Assembly: GCF_015477775.1 (NCBI RefSeq) | Contig: NZ_JADLQO010000012.1 | Coordinates: 62,001 to 126,000 of the forward strand | Source: Nocardia abscessus | Lineage (GTDB): Bacteria; Actinomycetota; Actinomycetes; Mycobacteriales; Mycobacteriaceae | Direction: 5' to 3' | Length of the DNA: 64,000 nucleotides | Part shown: positions 17,053 through 24,557 of the stretch, piece after piece | Layout: each line of letters opens with the position of its first letter | Numbering within the stretch: the first letter of the stretch is position 1 | The notes under the pieces: model-generated | The model's database searches: none | Told to the model about the DNA's origin: nothing | Seen by the model: only the letters and a program-made list of their open reading frames with translations | Position numbers and translations under genes: made by a program

Positions 17053-17071
17053 GGGCCTTGCCGCAAGCCCC
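17053..17071 (-). promoter_or_regulatory. Rifamycin-associated element (RAE) match
   Basis: The minus strand reads GGGGCTTGCGGCAAGGCCC, a 19-bp near-palindrome matching, as I recall it, the rifamycin-associated element found upstream of rifamycin-inducible resistance genes (rph, rox, arr, helR) in actinobacteria. It lies between a Rox-like monooxygenase (58 bp away) and a divergent Rho paralogue (370 bp away). It covers -35-like sequence for both directions. I found only this one copy by eye. Confidence 0.75.
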
Positions 17072-17086
17072 CCGGTGCGCTATAGA
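17058..17086 (+). promoter_or_regulatory. Candidate sigma-A promoter reading into the rho paralogue
   Basis: TTGCCG (17058-17063) and TATAGA (17081-17086) are separated by exactly 17 bp on the plus strand. The -35 lies inside the RAE motif. Transcription would start near 17093 and give a leader of about 350 nt before the rho ATG. In the opposite direction TTGCGG (17066-17061) with CAGAAT (17041-17036) is a weaker pair with a 19-bp spacer for the monooxygenase. Confidence 0.5.
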
Positions 17087-17177
17087 TTGAAAACGGAAAG
17101 AGGAGCATCTGCTCCGTCACCTGCCCGAGTAACCGCAGACGTTGATCCGCCGGGCGCCTCGCCAGCCGGTCGGCGGC

Positions 17178-17213
17178 ATGGAACAAACGGGCGCTATTGC
17201 GTGTTGTTGCTAG
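17178..17213 (+). CDS. Putative 11-residue leader peptide ending in three cysteines
   Basis: The 12-codon ORF encodes MEQTGAIACCC followed by TAG. It lies inside the predicted leader of the rho paralogue, 228 nt before its ATG. Short ORFs with a terminal polycysteine run are known in mycobacteria as cysteine-responsive attenuator leader peptides upstream of sulfur genes. Here the downstream gene is Rho-like, which would be a new setting. The preceding ribosome site (CGGCGG) is weak, so translation is uncertain. Confidence 0.4.
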   Translation: MEQTGAIACCC

Positions 17214-17239
17214 TGCCGCTACTGTAGGTGCGGTCTCCA

Positions 17240-17282
17240 TCTTGTGGATGTAGGTGACAACTCCCTCCCACAAGAGTCCACA
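17240..17282 (+). promoter_or_regulatory. Mutually exclusive stems in the rho-paralogue leader
   Basis: TCTTGTGG (17240-17247) can pair with CCACAAGA (17268-17275). The overlapping TGTGGA (17243-17248) can instead pair with TCCACA (17277-17282). The two pairings cannot form together. They begin 26 nt after the leader-peptide stop, a geometry that would suit ribosome-position-dependent attenuation. This is inferred from pairing by eye. Confidence 0.35.
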
Positions 17283-17441
17283 TTCGCCACGGCGGTCTCG
17301 CATGCCGTGCACCCGGCACAGTGTCCGGGCTGGACGGATTCCAGCCACACGCCACGTCGGCACGTGCAGCGAGCGCCATTCCCAGCAGGCGGCATTCACG
17401 GCGGCCCGCCGCACCCATAACAAGCCTCAGGAGAAGAAATC

Positions 17442-18587
17442 ATGCAGGACAACACTATTCGCAAGACAACTGGAGAGAGCCGGACGACGTCGGTCACCGG
17501 CATCCTCGACATCACCCCCAACCACGCCTCGCTGCACGTCGACGGCTATCTGCCCGGGCCCAACGACGCCCACGTGCCGCCGCGTTCGATCCGCGAGCAC
17601 GGACTCCGCCGTGGCGATATCGTCACCGGCACAGTCGGACCCGCACGTGATGGCGCCAAACTCGCGCCGCTGATCCGAGTCGAGAGCATCAACGGTCTGC
17701 CCCCCGGTAATGCCAAGTCGCGACCGCACTTTTCCGACCTGGTTCCCATCTATCCCCAGGACCGTTTGCGGCTGGAGACCGAGCCGCATGAGCTGACCAC
17801 GCGCGTCACCGATCTGGTCATGCCGATCGGCAAGGGTCAGCGCGCTTTGGTGGTCGCACCGCCCAAAGCGGGCAAAACGTCCGTGCTGCAGTCCATCGCC
17901 CACGGCATCGCCAAGAATCATCCCGAATGCCAACTGATGCTGGTACTGGTCGGAGAACGCCCGGAAGAGGTGACCGACCTGTCCCGCACGGTGCCGGCCG
18001 AAGTCGCCGCCGCCACCTTCGACCAGCCGGCCCACGAACACATCGCGCTCGCCGAACTGGCCATCGAACACGCCAAACGCCTCGTCGAAACGGGCCGCGA
18101 CGTGGTCGTACTGCTGGACTCGCTGACCCGGCTCGCCCGCGCCTACAACCTGGCGGCCGCCGGTTCCGGCCGCATCCTCTCCGGCGGCGTCGACGCCGGG
18201 GCGCTCGCGCCACCGAAGAAATTTCTCGGCGCCGCACGCAATATCGAGAACGGCGGCTCACTGACCATCATCGCCAGCGCCCTGGTCGAAACCGGCTCAC
18301 TCGCCGACACCGTGATCTTCGAGGAATACAAGGGAACCGGAAACGCCGAACTGAAACTCGATCGGCACCTCGCCGACCGCCGCCTGTTCCCCGCGATCGA
18401 CATCGACCGCTCGAGCACACGCAAAGAGGAACTGCTCCTCACCCCCGATGAACTCACCGCAACCCAGTCCCTGCGAAAGACCCTCGCGGGCCGGGACCCG
18501 CGCCAAGCAATCGAACTACTACTGACCGGCCTCTCGCAAACCGAAACCAATCACGAATTCCTGACCCAGATCCGGGCCGCAGGGTGA
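17442..18587 (+). CDS. rho: Rho-family termination factor, shortened paralogue
   Basis: This 381-aa Rho homologue has a cold-shock-like domain (about 15-85), Walker A APPKAGKTS (139-147), catalytic VGERPEEVTD, Walker B VVVLLDSLTRLARAYN, the Q-loop region GRILSGGVDAGAL and the R-loop EYKGTGNAELKLDRHLADRR. It lacks the N-terminal helix bundle and the long basic insert of actinobacterial housekeeping Rho (usually over 600 aa). In the RNA-binding strand, where housekeeping Rho has NYAFVR, this protein has NHASLH (H28, S30), so the aromatic primary-site residues are gone. AGGAG precedes the ATG. It is divergent to the Rox-like gene and probably controlled by the RAE promoter. Confidence 0.85.
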   Translation: MQDNTIRKTTGESRTTSVTGILDITPNHASLHVDGYLPGPNDAHVPPRSIREHGLRRGDIVTGTVGPARDGAKLAPLIRVESINGLPPGNAKSRPHFSDLVPIYPQDRLRLETEPHELTTRVTDLVMPIGKGQRALVVAPPKAGKTSVLQSIAHGIAKNHPECQLMLVLVGERPEEVTDLSRTVPAEVAAATFDQPAHEHIALAELAIEHAKRLVETGRDVVVLLDSLTRLARAYNLAAAGSGRILSGGVDAGALAPPKKFLGAARNIENGGSLTIIASALVETGSLADTVIFEEYKGTGNAELKLDRHLADRRLFPAIDIDRSSTRKEELLLTPDELTATQSLRKTLAGRDPRQAIELLLTGLSQTETNHEFLTQIRAAG

Positions 18588-18895
18588 GCCGGTGCTGGGC
18601 CTACCAGCGCCGAGTACCTCGCTCCTGGCCGCGGGCTTCTTTCGGACCTGCGGTGAGGTAGGTCCGCAGGCCCAGGGTCGATAAATTGCAGCGCCATAAG
18701 GGGAACGCAAGCCATCCGTACACGAACCAAGCGAAGCAACGTAGATTCACGATCGCGCGGCCGCGAGTTCGGCTGATGAACGATCGATTAAAGGAGCGAC
18801 GAAGATCAGGGACGCGCTGCTTGATAGGCGTGACAAGTCACGAGCGGCTGAGCTGGCACGTAGGCCATAGGCACAGACCCTCTCGACGGCACCGA
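18588..18895. other. Junction between the chromosome and the ychF island
   Basis: There is no convincing ORF in these 308 bases. They contain the ychF-derived fragment at 18631-18678. The region marks the left border of the island, where composition drops and ychF-derived sequences begin. Confidence 0.45.
18631..18678 (-). pseudogene. 48-bp ychF fragment
   Basis: This stretch matches the intact ychF at 28348-28395 with only three differences in 48 bases, in the same orientation. It encodes the conserved TLGL.TYLTAGPKEAR segment. Nothing of ychF remains on either side. It looks like a scar of a former ychF copy at the left edge of the island and supports repeated recombination with ychF. Confidence 0.7.
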
Positions 18896-19000
18896 CTAGA
18901 CATTGAAGCGGAACTCGACCCCGTTGACATCCCATACCTGCACGTCAAACCCCCTACTCACACATCGCGTCACGTTCCGAAGCAGAATAACCTCTGCGCC
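18896..19000 (-). repeat. Degenerate ychF 3' end R1 plus shared cassette left end
   Basis: Read on the minus strand this block ends in VEFRFNV and a stop, the usual C-terminus of YchF proteins from other bacteria, although the local ychF ends differently. The next ~80 bp match the sequence right of repeat R3 (24961-25045), including TTGACATCC and GCACGTCAAACCCC. It marks the left end of cassette 1 and suggests that cassettes carry ychF 3' ends from different donors. Confidence 0.6.
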
Positions 19001-19075
19001 TCTCCTCAACCCAACCAGCGCCGACGCCTCGTGAGATCCGACGCTCCGGCCGCACGGTCCGGCTGACTCTAGCGA

Positions 19076-19097
19076 ACTCAAGTGCGCGCTCATGCCG
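19076..19097 (+). repeat. 22-bp direct repeat, left copy
   Basis: A perfect 22-bp sequence, beginning ACTCAAGTGCGCGC, recurs at 20437-20458 in the same orientation. The two copies flank the pentapeptide-repeat gene at a distance of 1361 bp. They may be a recombination duplication or a second insertion boundary within cassette 1. Confidence 0.7.
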
Positions 19098-19337
19098 ATG
19101 TGCGCGCATCGCACAAGGCAAGCCGAGGTCCTTCGGTCCAAGCGAAAGTCTGCCGTTGGATCGACATTGTGTGCGTCGAAGCCGGGCGGGTTCGCCGGGT
19201 CCGCTTCGTAGGTGCTGCCGACCCAGCAGTGATCTTCCAGTCCGACCACGGCGGCTTGAGCAGGGCTGCCGCAGCGTATCAGGGCGGTGCCGCCGAGTGG
19301 TGGGTGACTGTCGGCGGGATGTGGTACATCAACTGTC

Positions 19338-20345
19338 GTGAGTGTTTCAAGCCCTGCCCGCACGGTGCGGCGGCCAATAATGTTGATCACATCCATCCTG
19401 CTCGGTGCGTCGTCCGTCGTCATCCTGATTTCGCTAGTTGTCGCACACTCATCACGCGCATTTTGGAGCGTGGCCGCCCAGCCCTTAGCGACGGTTTTCA
19501 CCGGAACAGGTGCAATCGTGGCCGCCGGTCTCGTGCTTCTCAATGGGCACCTCGGCCGCAAGCAGGAAAGGGGTCAGCACGCCGACAAGGAGCACCGCGA
19601 ACGGATCAGTACCTTGCACGGTCGGTACTCGACGATCGCTGGCCACATGGCGGATAAGTCGCACACTACAAGGCTTTTTGGTGTGCATGCACTGCTTGCG
19701 TTGGCCGACGATTGGGAAGATATCGGCCACGACAGGCAGAAAGATGTCTGCATCGGCATCTTGATAGATTATTTGCGGCATCCCATACCATTTACCGGCG
19801 CAAGTAATGCTAATGCCGACGTGCTGGGTGAACGGCAGGTGCGTCAAACAATTATTCGCGCTATTGCAGACCGCCGAGTGCTTCGAATCGAAGATACCGG
19901 TGAATCAGTACTCAAGGCTGAACAATGGATGTTCTCCAAAGAATCGAATCTTGCCCACATATCATTGGCGGGCTGCGATTTGTCGCAAATCCGACTGCGT
20001 GGAGCCTACCTGGGGAACGCAGACCTTCGAGGCGCGAATTTTGAAGGGTGCGAGTTGCGAGAAGCCAATCTGAACAGTTCAAACCTTTCGTCCGCCTGCT
20101 TCTCTCTGACTGATTTGGAGGGCGCAAACTTGGTTGGAGCAAACCTTACGGGTGCGTCCTTGGTGGCGGCTCATCTTGATGGAGCTACATTGTTGAATTC
20201 GACCTATTCCCAGACGACCTCTTGGCCCGATGGGAGTACACCGCCCGAGTCATCTCTCTTTATCCAGACTGGTGAGCGTCAGGCAAATGTGCGGTGCCAG
20301 TGGTGCGGGCGCTCGCATGGCAGAGATGCCGCAGGACCGATGTGA
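19338..20345 (+). CDS. Membrane-anchored pentapeptide-repeat protein
   Basis: The 335-aa protein has two membrane helices (about 15-36 and 45-69), a conserved cytosolic middle domain (about 90-185, with RLFGVHALLALADDWE) and a right-handed pentapeptide beta-helix (about 204-288, A(D/N)LxG-type repeats such as LGNADLRGANFEG). A CQWCGRSH motif lies near the C-terminus. Two-helix pentapeptide proteins of this build are frequent in actinobacterial accessory DNA; their role is not established. GTG at 19338 or ATG at 19380 are both possible; neither has a good ribosome site. Codon use is less GC-rich than in the flanking chromosome, consistent with transfer. Confidence 0.75.
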   Translation: MSVSSPARTVRRPIMLITSILLGASSVVILISLVVAHSSRAFWSVAAQPLATVFTGTGAIVAAGLVLLNGHLGRKQERGQHADKEHRERISTLHGRYSTIAGHMADKSHTTRLFGVHALLALADDWEDIGHDRQKDVCIGILIDYLRHPIPFTGASNANADVLGERQVRQTIIRAIADRRVLRIEDTGESVLKAEQWMFSKESNLAHISLAGCDLSQIRLRGAYLGNADLRGANFEGCELREANLNSSNLSSACFSLTDLEGANLVGANLTGASLVAAHLDGATLLNSTYSQTTSWPDGSTPPESSLFIQTGERQANVRCQWCGRSHGRDAAGPM

Positions 20346-20532
20346 GACCAGTACGCCTGCTCGCAACACAACCGATTCCTCGCCACACAGTCGCAGATGA
20401 CAAGAGCTGTCAGAAACTCAGAGCTGGCTTCAGCTCACTCAAGTGCGCGCTCATGCCGCATACCGCGCTGACCGAACGGGCCAGCGCGGGGTGCCGGCGA
20501 CCGAAAACTGCTGCAGCGATACACGCGCTGCC
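20346..20532. other. Non-coding tail of cassette 1
   Basis: This stretch follows the pentapeptide gene and contains the second 22-bp direct repeat and the cassette right end (20509-20532, CTGCAGCGATACACGCG). No gene is seen. The gap continues with repeat R2 and about 100 further bases before the HNH gene stop. Confidence 0.45.
20437..20458 (+). repeat. 22-bp direct repeat, right copy
   Basis: Perfect second copy of the sequence at 19076-19097, in the same orientation, downstream of the pentapeptide gene. Confidence 0.7.
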
Positions 20533-20571
20533 CTACTTCTTCGCAGACGCTAATCCGCTACGGAATTCGAC
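20533..20571 (-). repeat. ychF 3'-end direct repeat R2
   Basis: This 39-bp copy of the ychF terminus begins CTACTTCTTCGCAGACGCTA on the plus strand and encodes VEFRSGLASAKK plus stop on the minus strand. It differs from the native copy at 28114 by three bases. It is the boundary between cassettes 1 and 2. Sequence to its right (CCGCTCGCAAG) is not shared with the other cassettes. Confidence 0.85.
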
Positions 20572-20673
20572 CCGCTCGCAAGATCCGGAGAACGTCACCA
20601 GCGCCAGGCTCACCTGCGTGGATGTACAGGTTGCCCATGCGCACGACACCTCCGCATCCCAGCCCCGAACAAC

Positions 20674-21909
20674 CTAACCTTCGGGTAACGCCGCAGTTCC
20701 GGCCCAGGCCTCGTGGCGGTCCCTTGCAGCGACGAGCAACCGCTCACGAAGCTGGTGGCGCGACTGTCCTCGAGTCTTGACCGCATGGCAGTCCGGGCAC
20801 AGCGCAATCATCTGCACCGGGTGGTCCCGGCCGCCTGTAGCGATGTCGGATACATGATCGACCTCTAGGACGGGTTGGCCCCGGTCAGTGTGATCCGGTG
20901 CGGGCTTGCCGCATGCTGGGTTCTCGCATAAACCTCCGCTGCGGAGGATGACAGCTTGCCGAGCTGCGGCCAGTCGGATCGGATCGTTGCCGACTACTGC
21001 ACGTCGCTTACCGCGAGTGCTCGGTTCACGTCTCGCGACTACCTCGATCAAGTCCTGGTAGGTGCGCTTGGGATCGTCGCTGCCTGCGTCTTCGTCGGCC
21101 AGCGTGGGATCGTCATCGAGAATCGCGTCCCCCTCAAGGCCTACGGCCTTGGTCACCGCGGCGTAGTCGAAGTCATCGAAGAATTTGTCGATGATCGCAG
21201 CGACAACCCGCATCCGAGCCAAACCAGACGAGCGGAGCAGCTCATAGACCGGCTCGGGAAGCCCACCTTTGGGCTGGTGTTCGTCAAACCACCTGCGCAG
21301 CAGCGCATCACCATGAGCGGCAGGAACGGACGCCGAGGAATCGAGTGTCCACAGTCCAACACGACACAGCGCGGCAATAGGGTAGTCCGGGCGTCCCTCG
21401 GCGCGCTCACCGGATCTATGGTGTGCGGTCAGCAAAGGAATGAGTTCGGCCTGTGTGCGCTCCCACGTCAACACACGGTCCTCTCCCCGCTGTGCTCGAC
21501 CGATCGCCCACAGCAGCACGACTGCCTGCTTGAGCATCGGACCGCTCGCCACCGTCGCTGGGCGAAGTGTATCGATCGCGCGGACCAGGTCGTGGACCGT
21601 CAATGTGGGAACGCGGTCGATGACGTCGAACCCCAGGCGCTGCAAGATCCCCGCAGCATGGCCCCAGCCGCCGGAGATTTCCGTGGCCTTCAAAGGAGAC
21701 CCCCCGCTCATGAACGCGTGCGCGGCACCGGCGAGGGCTTTGGAATCGTAGAACTTGCCCTCGTACACGACGAACAATCGCCGAGACCCGGCGAACCCGT
21801 ACTTAGCAAGGAACTGCTCACGCCCAGCACTATCGAACTCCTCGATCGCCGCGATGACCGCTTCTCGTGTCAGGTCCTTGAGCGCCACGTCGACAAGATA
21901 GGCGACCAC
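20674..21909 (-). CDS. ScoMcrA-like type IV HNH endonuclease with sulfur-binding domain
   Basis: This 411-aa protein has the ScoMcrA-type N-terminal head (about 10-95: EFDSAGREQFLAKYGFAGSR, FYDSKALAGAAHAF), then a region matching the phosphorothioate sulfur-binding domain (about 100-245: YPIAALCRVGLWTL, GGLPEPVYELL). A C-terminal HNH nuclease follows (about 320-395) with C328/C333, D351-H352, H363 and C371/C374 all present. ScoMcrA also has an SRA domain, which is missing here. Such enzymes cut DNA carrying foreign phosphorothioate marks. GTG at 21909 is used; 21888 is possible. It is the last gene of cassette 2. Confidence 0.82.
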   Translation of the reverse strand: MVAYLVDVALKDLTREAVIAAIEEFDSAGREQFLAKYGFAGSRRLFVVYEGKFYDSKALAGAAHAFMSGGSPLKATEISGGWGHAAGILQRLGFDVIDRVPTLTVHDLVRAIDTLRPATVASGPMLKQAVVLLWAIGRAQRGEDRVLTWERTQAELIPLLTAHHRSGERAEGRPDYPIAALCRVGLWTLDSSASVPAAHGDALLRRWFDEHQPKGGLPEPVYELLRSSGLARMRVVAAIIDKFFDDFDYAAVTKAVGLEGDAILDDDPTLADEDAGSDDPKRTYQDLIEVVARREPSTRGKRRAVVGNDPIRLAAARQAVILRSGGLCENPACGKPAPDHTDRGQPVLEVDHVSDIATGGRDHPVQMIALCPDCHAVKTRGQSRHQLRERLLVAARDRHEAWAGTAALPEG

Positions 21910-22335
21910 ACCGACAACATGGTCATCTCGTCAAGGATTCGTGCCTAACACACACTCGGGCTGTCTGTGGCCGCTCTATGCCGATTCACTCCGACACCCG
22001 CAATCGTCGACGCACGAGAGGACACGCTTGATCGGCGCTATCCGGCGTAATAGTGCCCGTTCGCCAGCGGAGAGACGACATCGGTATCCGGTTCACCAGT
22101 CTCCGCTGCGGGCAGGTCTGGCATGTCGTAAGCAATCCCAACGGTATATGGGGTGACCTCCTGACGATGGGCGACGATCGCGGTCACCGGTACGTTCAAG
22201 AGCCTGCCGGCGCCCGCTAGAGCCCGTCGACCGAGGTTCGATCGCGATTCTCGATCCTGACTCGCAACGCCCTGCCTTGGACTGCCGCCTGCTCGCGGCG
22301 CGCCCTCCCCGCGCCGCTGCCGACCCGGGCTGTCC
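21910..22335. other. Gap with a possible decayed ORF
   Basis: On the minus strand a frame ending at a stop at 22038-22040 reads ARALAGAGR-like sequence and then VTAIVAHRQEVTPYTVGIAY, ending NGHYYAG. This looks like protein-coding sequence over about 65 residues but lacks a clear start and upstream domain. It may be the 3' remnant of a gene. No family is recognised and the rest of the gap shows nothing. Confidence 0.35.
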
Positions 22336-22956
22336 TCACCTCCACTTCGCCGGTCGCCTCCACGAGAGGCCGGAGGCGCTATCGGTAACCGTGTTCGGTA
22401 ACAAGGAGTTGCGAATGTGACTCATACCCAGATGCGCAGAGCGGGGCATAAGAGTCTTCAGCTCGGCGGAAAACCGGTCCGGCGGGAACATAGCGATCGT
22501 GACAAAGCTCGGATTGACGCGGCGAGCCATCCGTACCGCAGGTGCCAGGTCGCTGTCAGCCGAGATCAACAATGCCGTGTGAATGGACTTACTCGCGGCG
22601 TCGGCGACGAGTGAGACTGCAATGTTGACGTCTGTCTCTTTCTCCTCGTGGCGCTGCCACTGCCCTCCACATTGGTGGCATGTCATCGTCTTCGACTGGT
22701 ATCGCCCCTGGACGATCTCGATCCGGCTGCCGTTCGTGGCTTTCAACGCTGCCAGATAGTCGCTCTGACGCGCCGCGGCCTGTGCATCGTTCAGCACTTG
22801 TGCGGTGAAGTAGTGAACCTTGGTCAGGGTGCTTCGCGGGCGAAGGCGCTCGGCAAGTTTGACCAGGTCGAGCCACAGATACTTGTGCGCGCTCTTCGCC
22901 TTGAGTCCGTAGTACAGATTGAACCCATCGACGTAGACCGAGAACTTTTCGGACAC
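22336..22956 (-). CDS. NYN (PIN-like) domain RNase, LabA/DUF88 family
   Basis: This 206-aa protein has the NYN fold, with the acidic triad at D10 (VYVDGFNLYYG), D109 (KETDVNIAV) and D134/D136 (LLISADSDLAPAV). A CHQCGG zinc-binding motif sits at 93-98. NYN proteins are Mg-dependent RNases. This subgroup often accompanies restriction or other defence genes. GTG at 22956 starts directly before the first strand; an ATG about 20 codons upstream is also in frame. It lies between the HNH nuclease and the DGQHR gene in the same orientation, so all three could act as one unit. Confidence 0.8.
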   Translation of the reverse strand: MSEKFSVYVDGFNLYYGLKAKSAHKYLWLDLVKLAERLRPRSTLTKVHYFTAQVLNDAQAAARQSDYLAALKATNGSRIEIVQGRYQSKTMTCHQCGGQWQRHEEKETDVNIAVSLVADAASKSIHTALLISADSDLAPAVRMARRVNPSFVTIAMFPPDRFSAELKTLMPRSAHLGMSHIRNSLLPNTVTDSASGLSWRRPAKWR

Positions 22957-23288
22957 CGGTATGGCAGCTTTCGGACGTAGGGATGCGTGACGCAGGTCTA
23001 GTACTGGGCACACCATCCATACGTTATGATGACTCTGTACCCCGCCACCGCCTCGCGGCGATTGGCTCGACGGCCTCTCCTTGGAGAGGCCGTCTTTGTG
23101 TCTAGGACGCCAGAAGTCGCCGGGGGATCTACCGTCGATTGCGACTCCCGACAAGCTCGGGCGAACCTCCGGCCCAGGGAACCGAACCTCACATGAAGAG
23201 CGAGGTCGTGCAGACGCTGTTCACGAGGGCCAGTGGACGAAGATTTGCGTTGTCTATCGCAGGGCCAAGCTGGGACTATTCGGCGATG
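22957..23288. other. Intergenic region between NYN and DGQHR genes
   Basis: These 332 bases contain a strong hairpin (23069-23094). On the minus strand a CATAAC box near 23025 may serve as the -10 of the NYN gene. No ORF with coding character is seen. Confidence 0.45.
23069..23094 (-). terminator. 12-bp perfect hairpin, probable terminator of the DGQHR gene
   Basis: GACGGCCTCTCC and GGAGAGGCCGTC are perfect complements separated by TT. The hairpin lies 195 bp after the stop of the DGQHR gene and before the NYN gene. On the plus strand it is followed by TTTGTG; on the minus strand there is no U run. It could be a U-less actinobacterial terminator or part of a small RNA. Confidence 0.5.
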
Positions 23289-24557
23289 TCAGCTCCCCGC
23301 CTCGGTGGTCGTGCTGTACTCCGAGCTGCGCAAACTCAGCTGCTGCTTGACGTTCTCGGCCGCCTGCTTGACGGGCGCCCGGTTCGTTGAAATCTTTCCG
23401 TCGCTCGAGACGATGGTGCCCTCCCAGATGGCGGCGTTCCGGCGCCAGTCGATCTCAACTGCCAGACGCTTGTACTGCTCTTTGCGCCACTCCACGTTCG
23501 GGTTCTTCCGGATCTCGTAGGCGACCCGAGCGATGACGACGAGTCCGGTGGCGGTCATGTTCACGTACTTCTGCCGGTAGTCGGGAACCTTGGTCGCTGG
23601 TCCACCCGACTTCGGCAGATCAGCGATGGCGGCCCATGGGTCCATGTTCTCTGTCAACACGTCGAGGAGTGCGAGCGTGTCCGCCACGAACTCATCTTGC
23701 TGGGGGCGCGCCCCGATGAGTTGCTGACTTTGCTTTGCCACCGTGGTCTCGGCAAGGGCGTAGTCGGCGAACAGGAACTCCTTGACGAACTGCCGGACCT
23801 GGTTCAGCAGAAACACCGACTGCGACATCTTGGGTAGCGTCTTCGACGTCCTGTCAACCCGGCCGTTGAGCAGCGTGGACTTCTCGACGATATCGGTTAG
23901 CACGGCGTTCAGCGGCTCGCGGGTGTTGTAGACCGCAAGGAGGCTTGCCGGGATCTGCTTGGTCTGGGCGGCGTCGGCGAAGTCTTGATGTACGCGCTTG
24001 ATGTCCGGCTCGACAACGATGACTACGGCCATGCTGTCCCCATCGAACCTCTGCTCGGCGTCGTCGACGAGTCCGACGATCGCGGACCTTCCGCTACCAG
24101 TGCCTTTGATCGCCACCAACCGGTGCTGCCCGTCGGTGACCTGGAACCGAGTTTCGTCCCCGATCACCATGAAGCCCATGACACTCTTGAAGTTCCCCCT
24201 CGGGACGTGGAGTGCGGGCAACTCGCGCGCGTTCAGCGTCAGCGGCGGCAGGATGTAGTCGGTCGCATTGGACTTCACGTAGTTGTTGATCGTCTTCACG
24301 TGGTCTGTCAGGAGCGGACGATTGGTGGCATTTCCCGGGTCGCCCCCCTTTGCCGCCGAGTCTGCGACAACCTGCCGGGCGAGGAACTGATACGGGAACG
24401 AAGTCGCGATCATCGTCCGTCCGCCCTGCTGGAACACGGTGCATGGGAACACCCGCGCACCGGAAGCTGCCGCGTCCAAGGACGCGGCACGCTGCGCTTC
24501 GTCCAAGCCCTCATGGCGCTTGAGGCCGAATTCGGACCCTGGGGAGCTATTCGTCAT
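23289..24557 (-). CDS. DGQHR domain protein, DndB-like
   Basis: This 422-aa protein has the family hallmark TDGQHRLVAI at 141-150 and downstream conserved segments (AVVIVVEPD, NTREPLNAVLTDI, VFLLNQVRQFV). DGQHR proteins include DndB, the regulator of dnd phosphorothioate modification genes, and orphan homologues in defence islands. No dndACDE genes are present in the window. A coding partner is the phosphorothioate-type HNH nuclease 2.6 kb away in the same cassette. ATG at 24557 lies 38 bp from a 7-bp inverted repeat that may be its operator. Confidence 0.8.
   Translation of the reverse strand: MTNSSPGSEFGLKRHEGLDEAQRAASLDAAASGARVFPCTVFQQGGRTMIATSFPYQFLARQVVADSAAKGGDPGNATNRPLLTDHVKTINNYVKSNATDYILPPLTLNARELPALHVPRGNFKSVMGFMVIGDETRFQVTDGQHRLVAIKGTGSGRSAIVGLVDDAEQRFDGDSMAVVIVVEPDIKRVHQDFADAAQTKQIPASLLAVYNTREPLNAVLTDIVEKSTLLNGRVDRTSKTLPKMSQSVFLLNQVRQFVKEFLFADYALAETTVAKQSQQLIGARPQQDEFVADTLALLDVLTENMDPWAAIADLPKSGGPATKVPDYRQKYVNMTATGLVVIARVAYEIRKNPNVEWRKEQYKRLAVEIDWRRNAAIWEGTIVSSDGKISTNRAPVKQAAENVKQQLSLRSSEYSTTTEAGS

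Noticed and set aside
18896..19561. 221-aa minus-strand ORF ending in VEFRFNV
   Set aside because: Only the C-terminal ~20 residues resemble YchF; the rest has no domain. It is kept as repeat R1 instead of a gene.
20956..21948. 330-aa plus-strand ORF opposite the HNH nuclease
   Set aside because: Shadow of the HNH gene; no motif in this frame.
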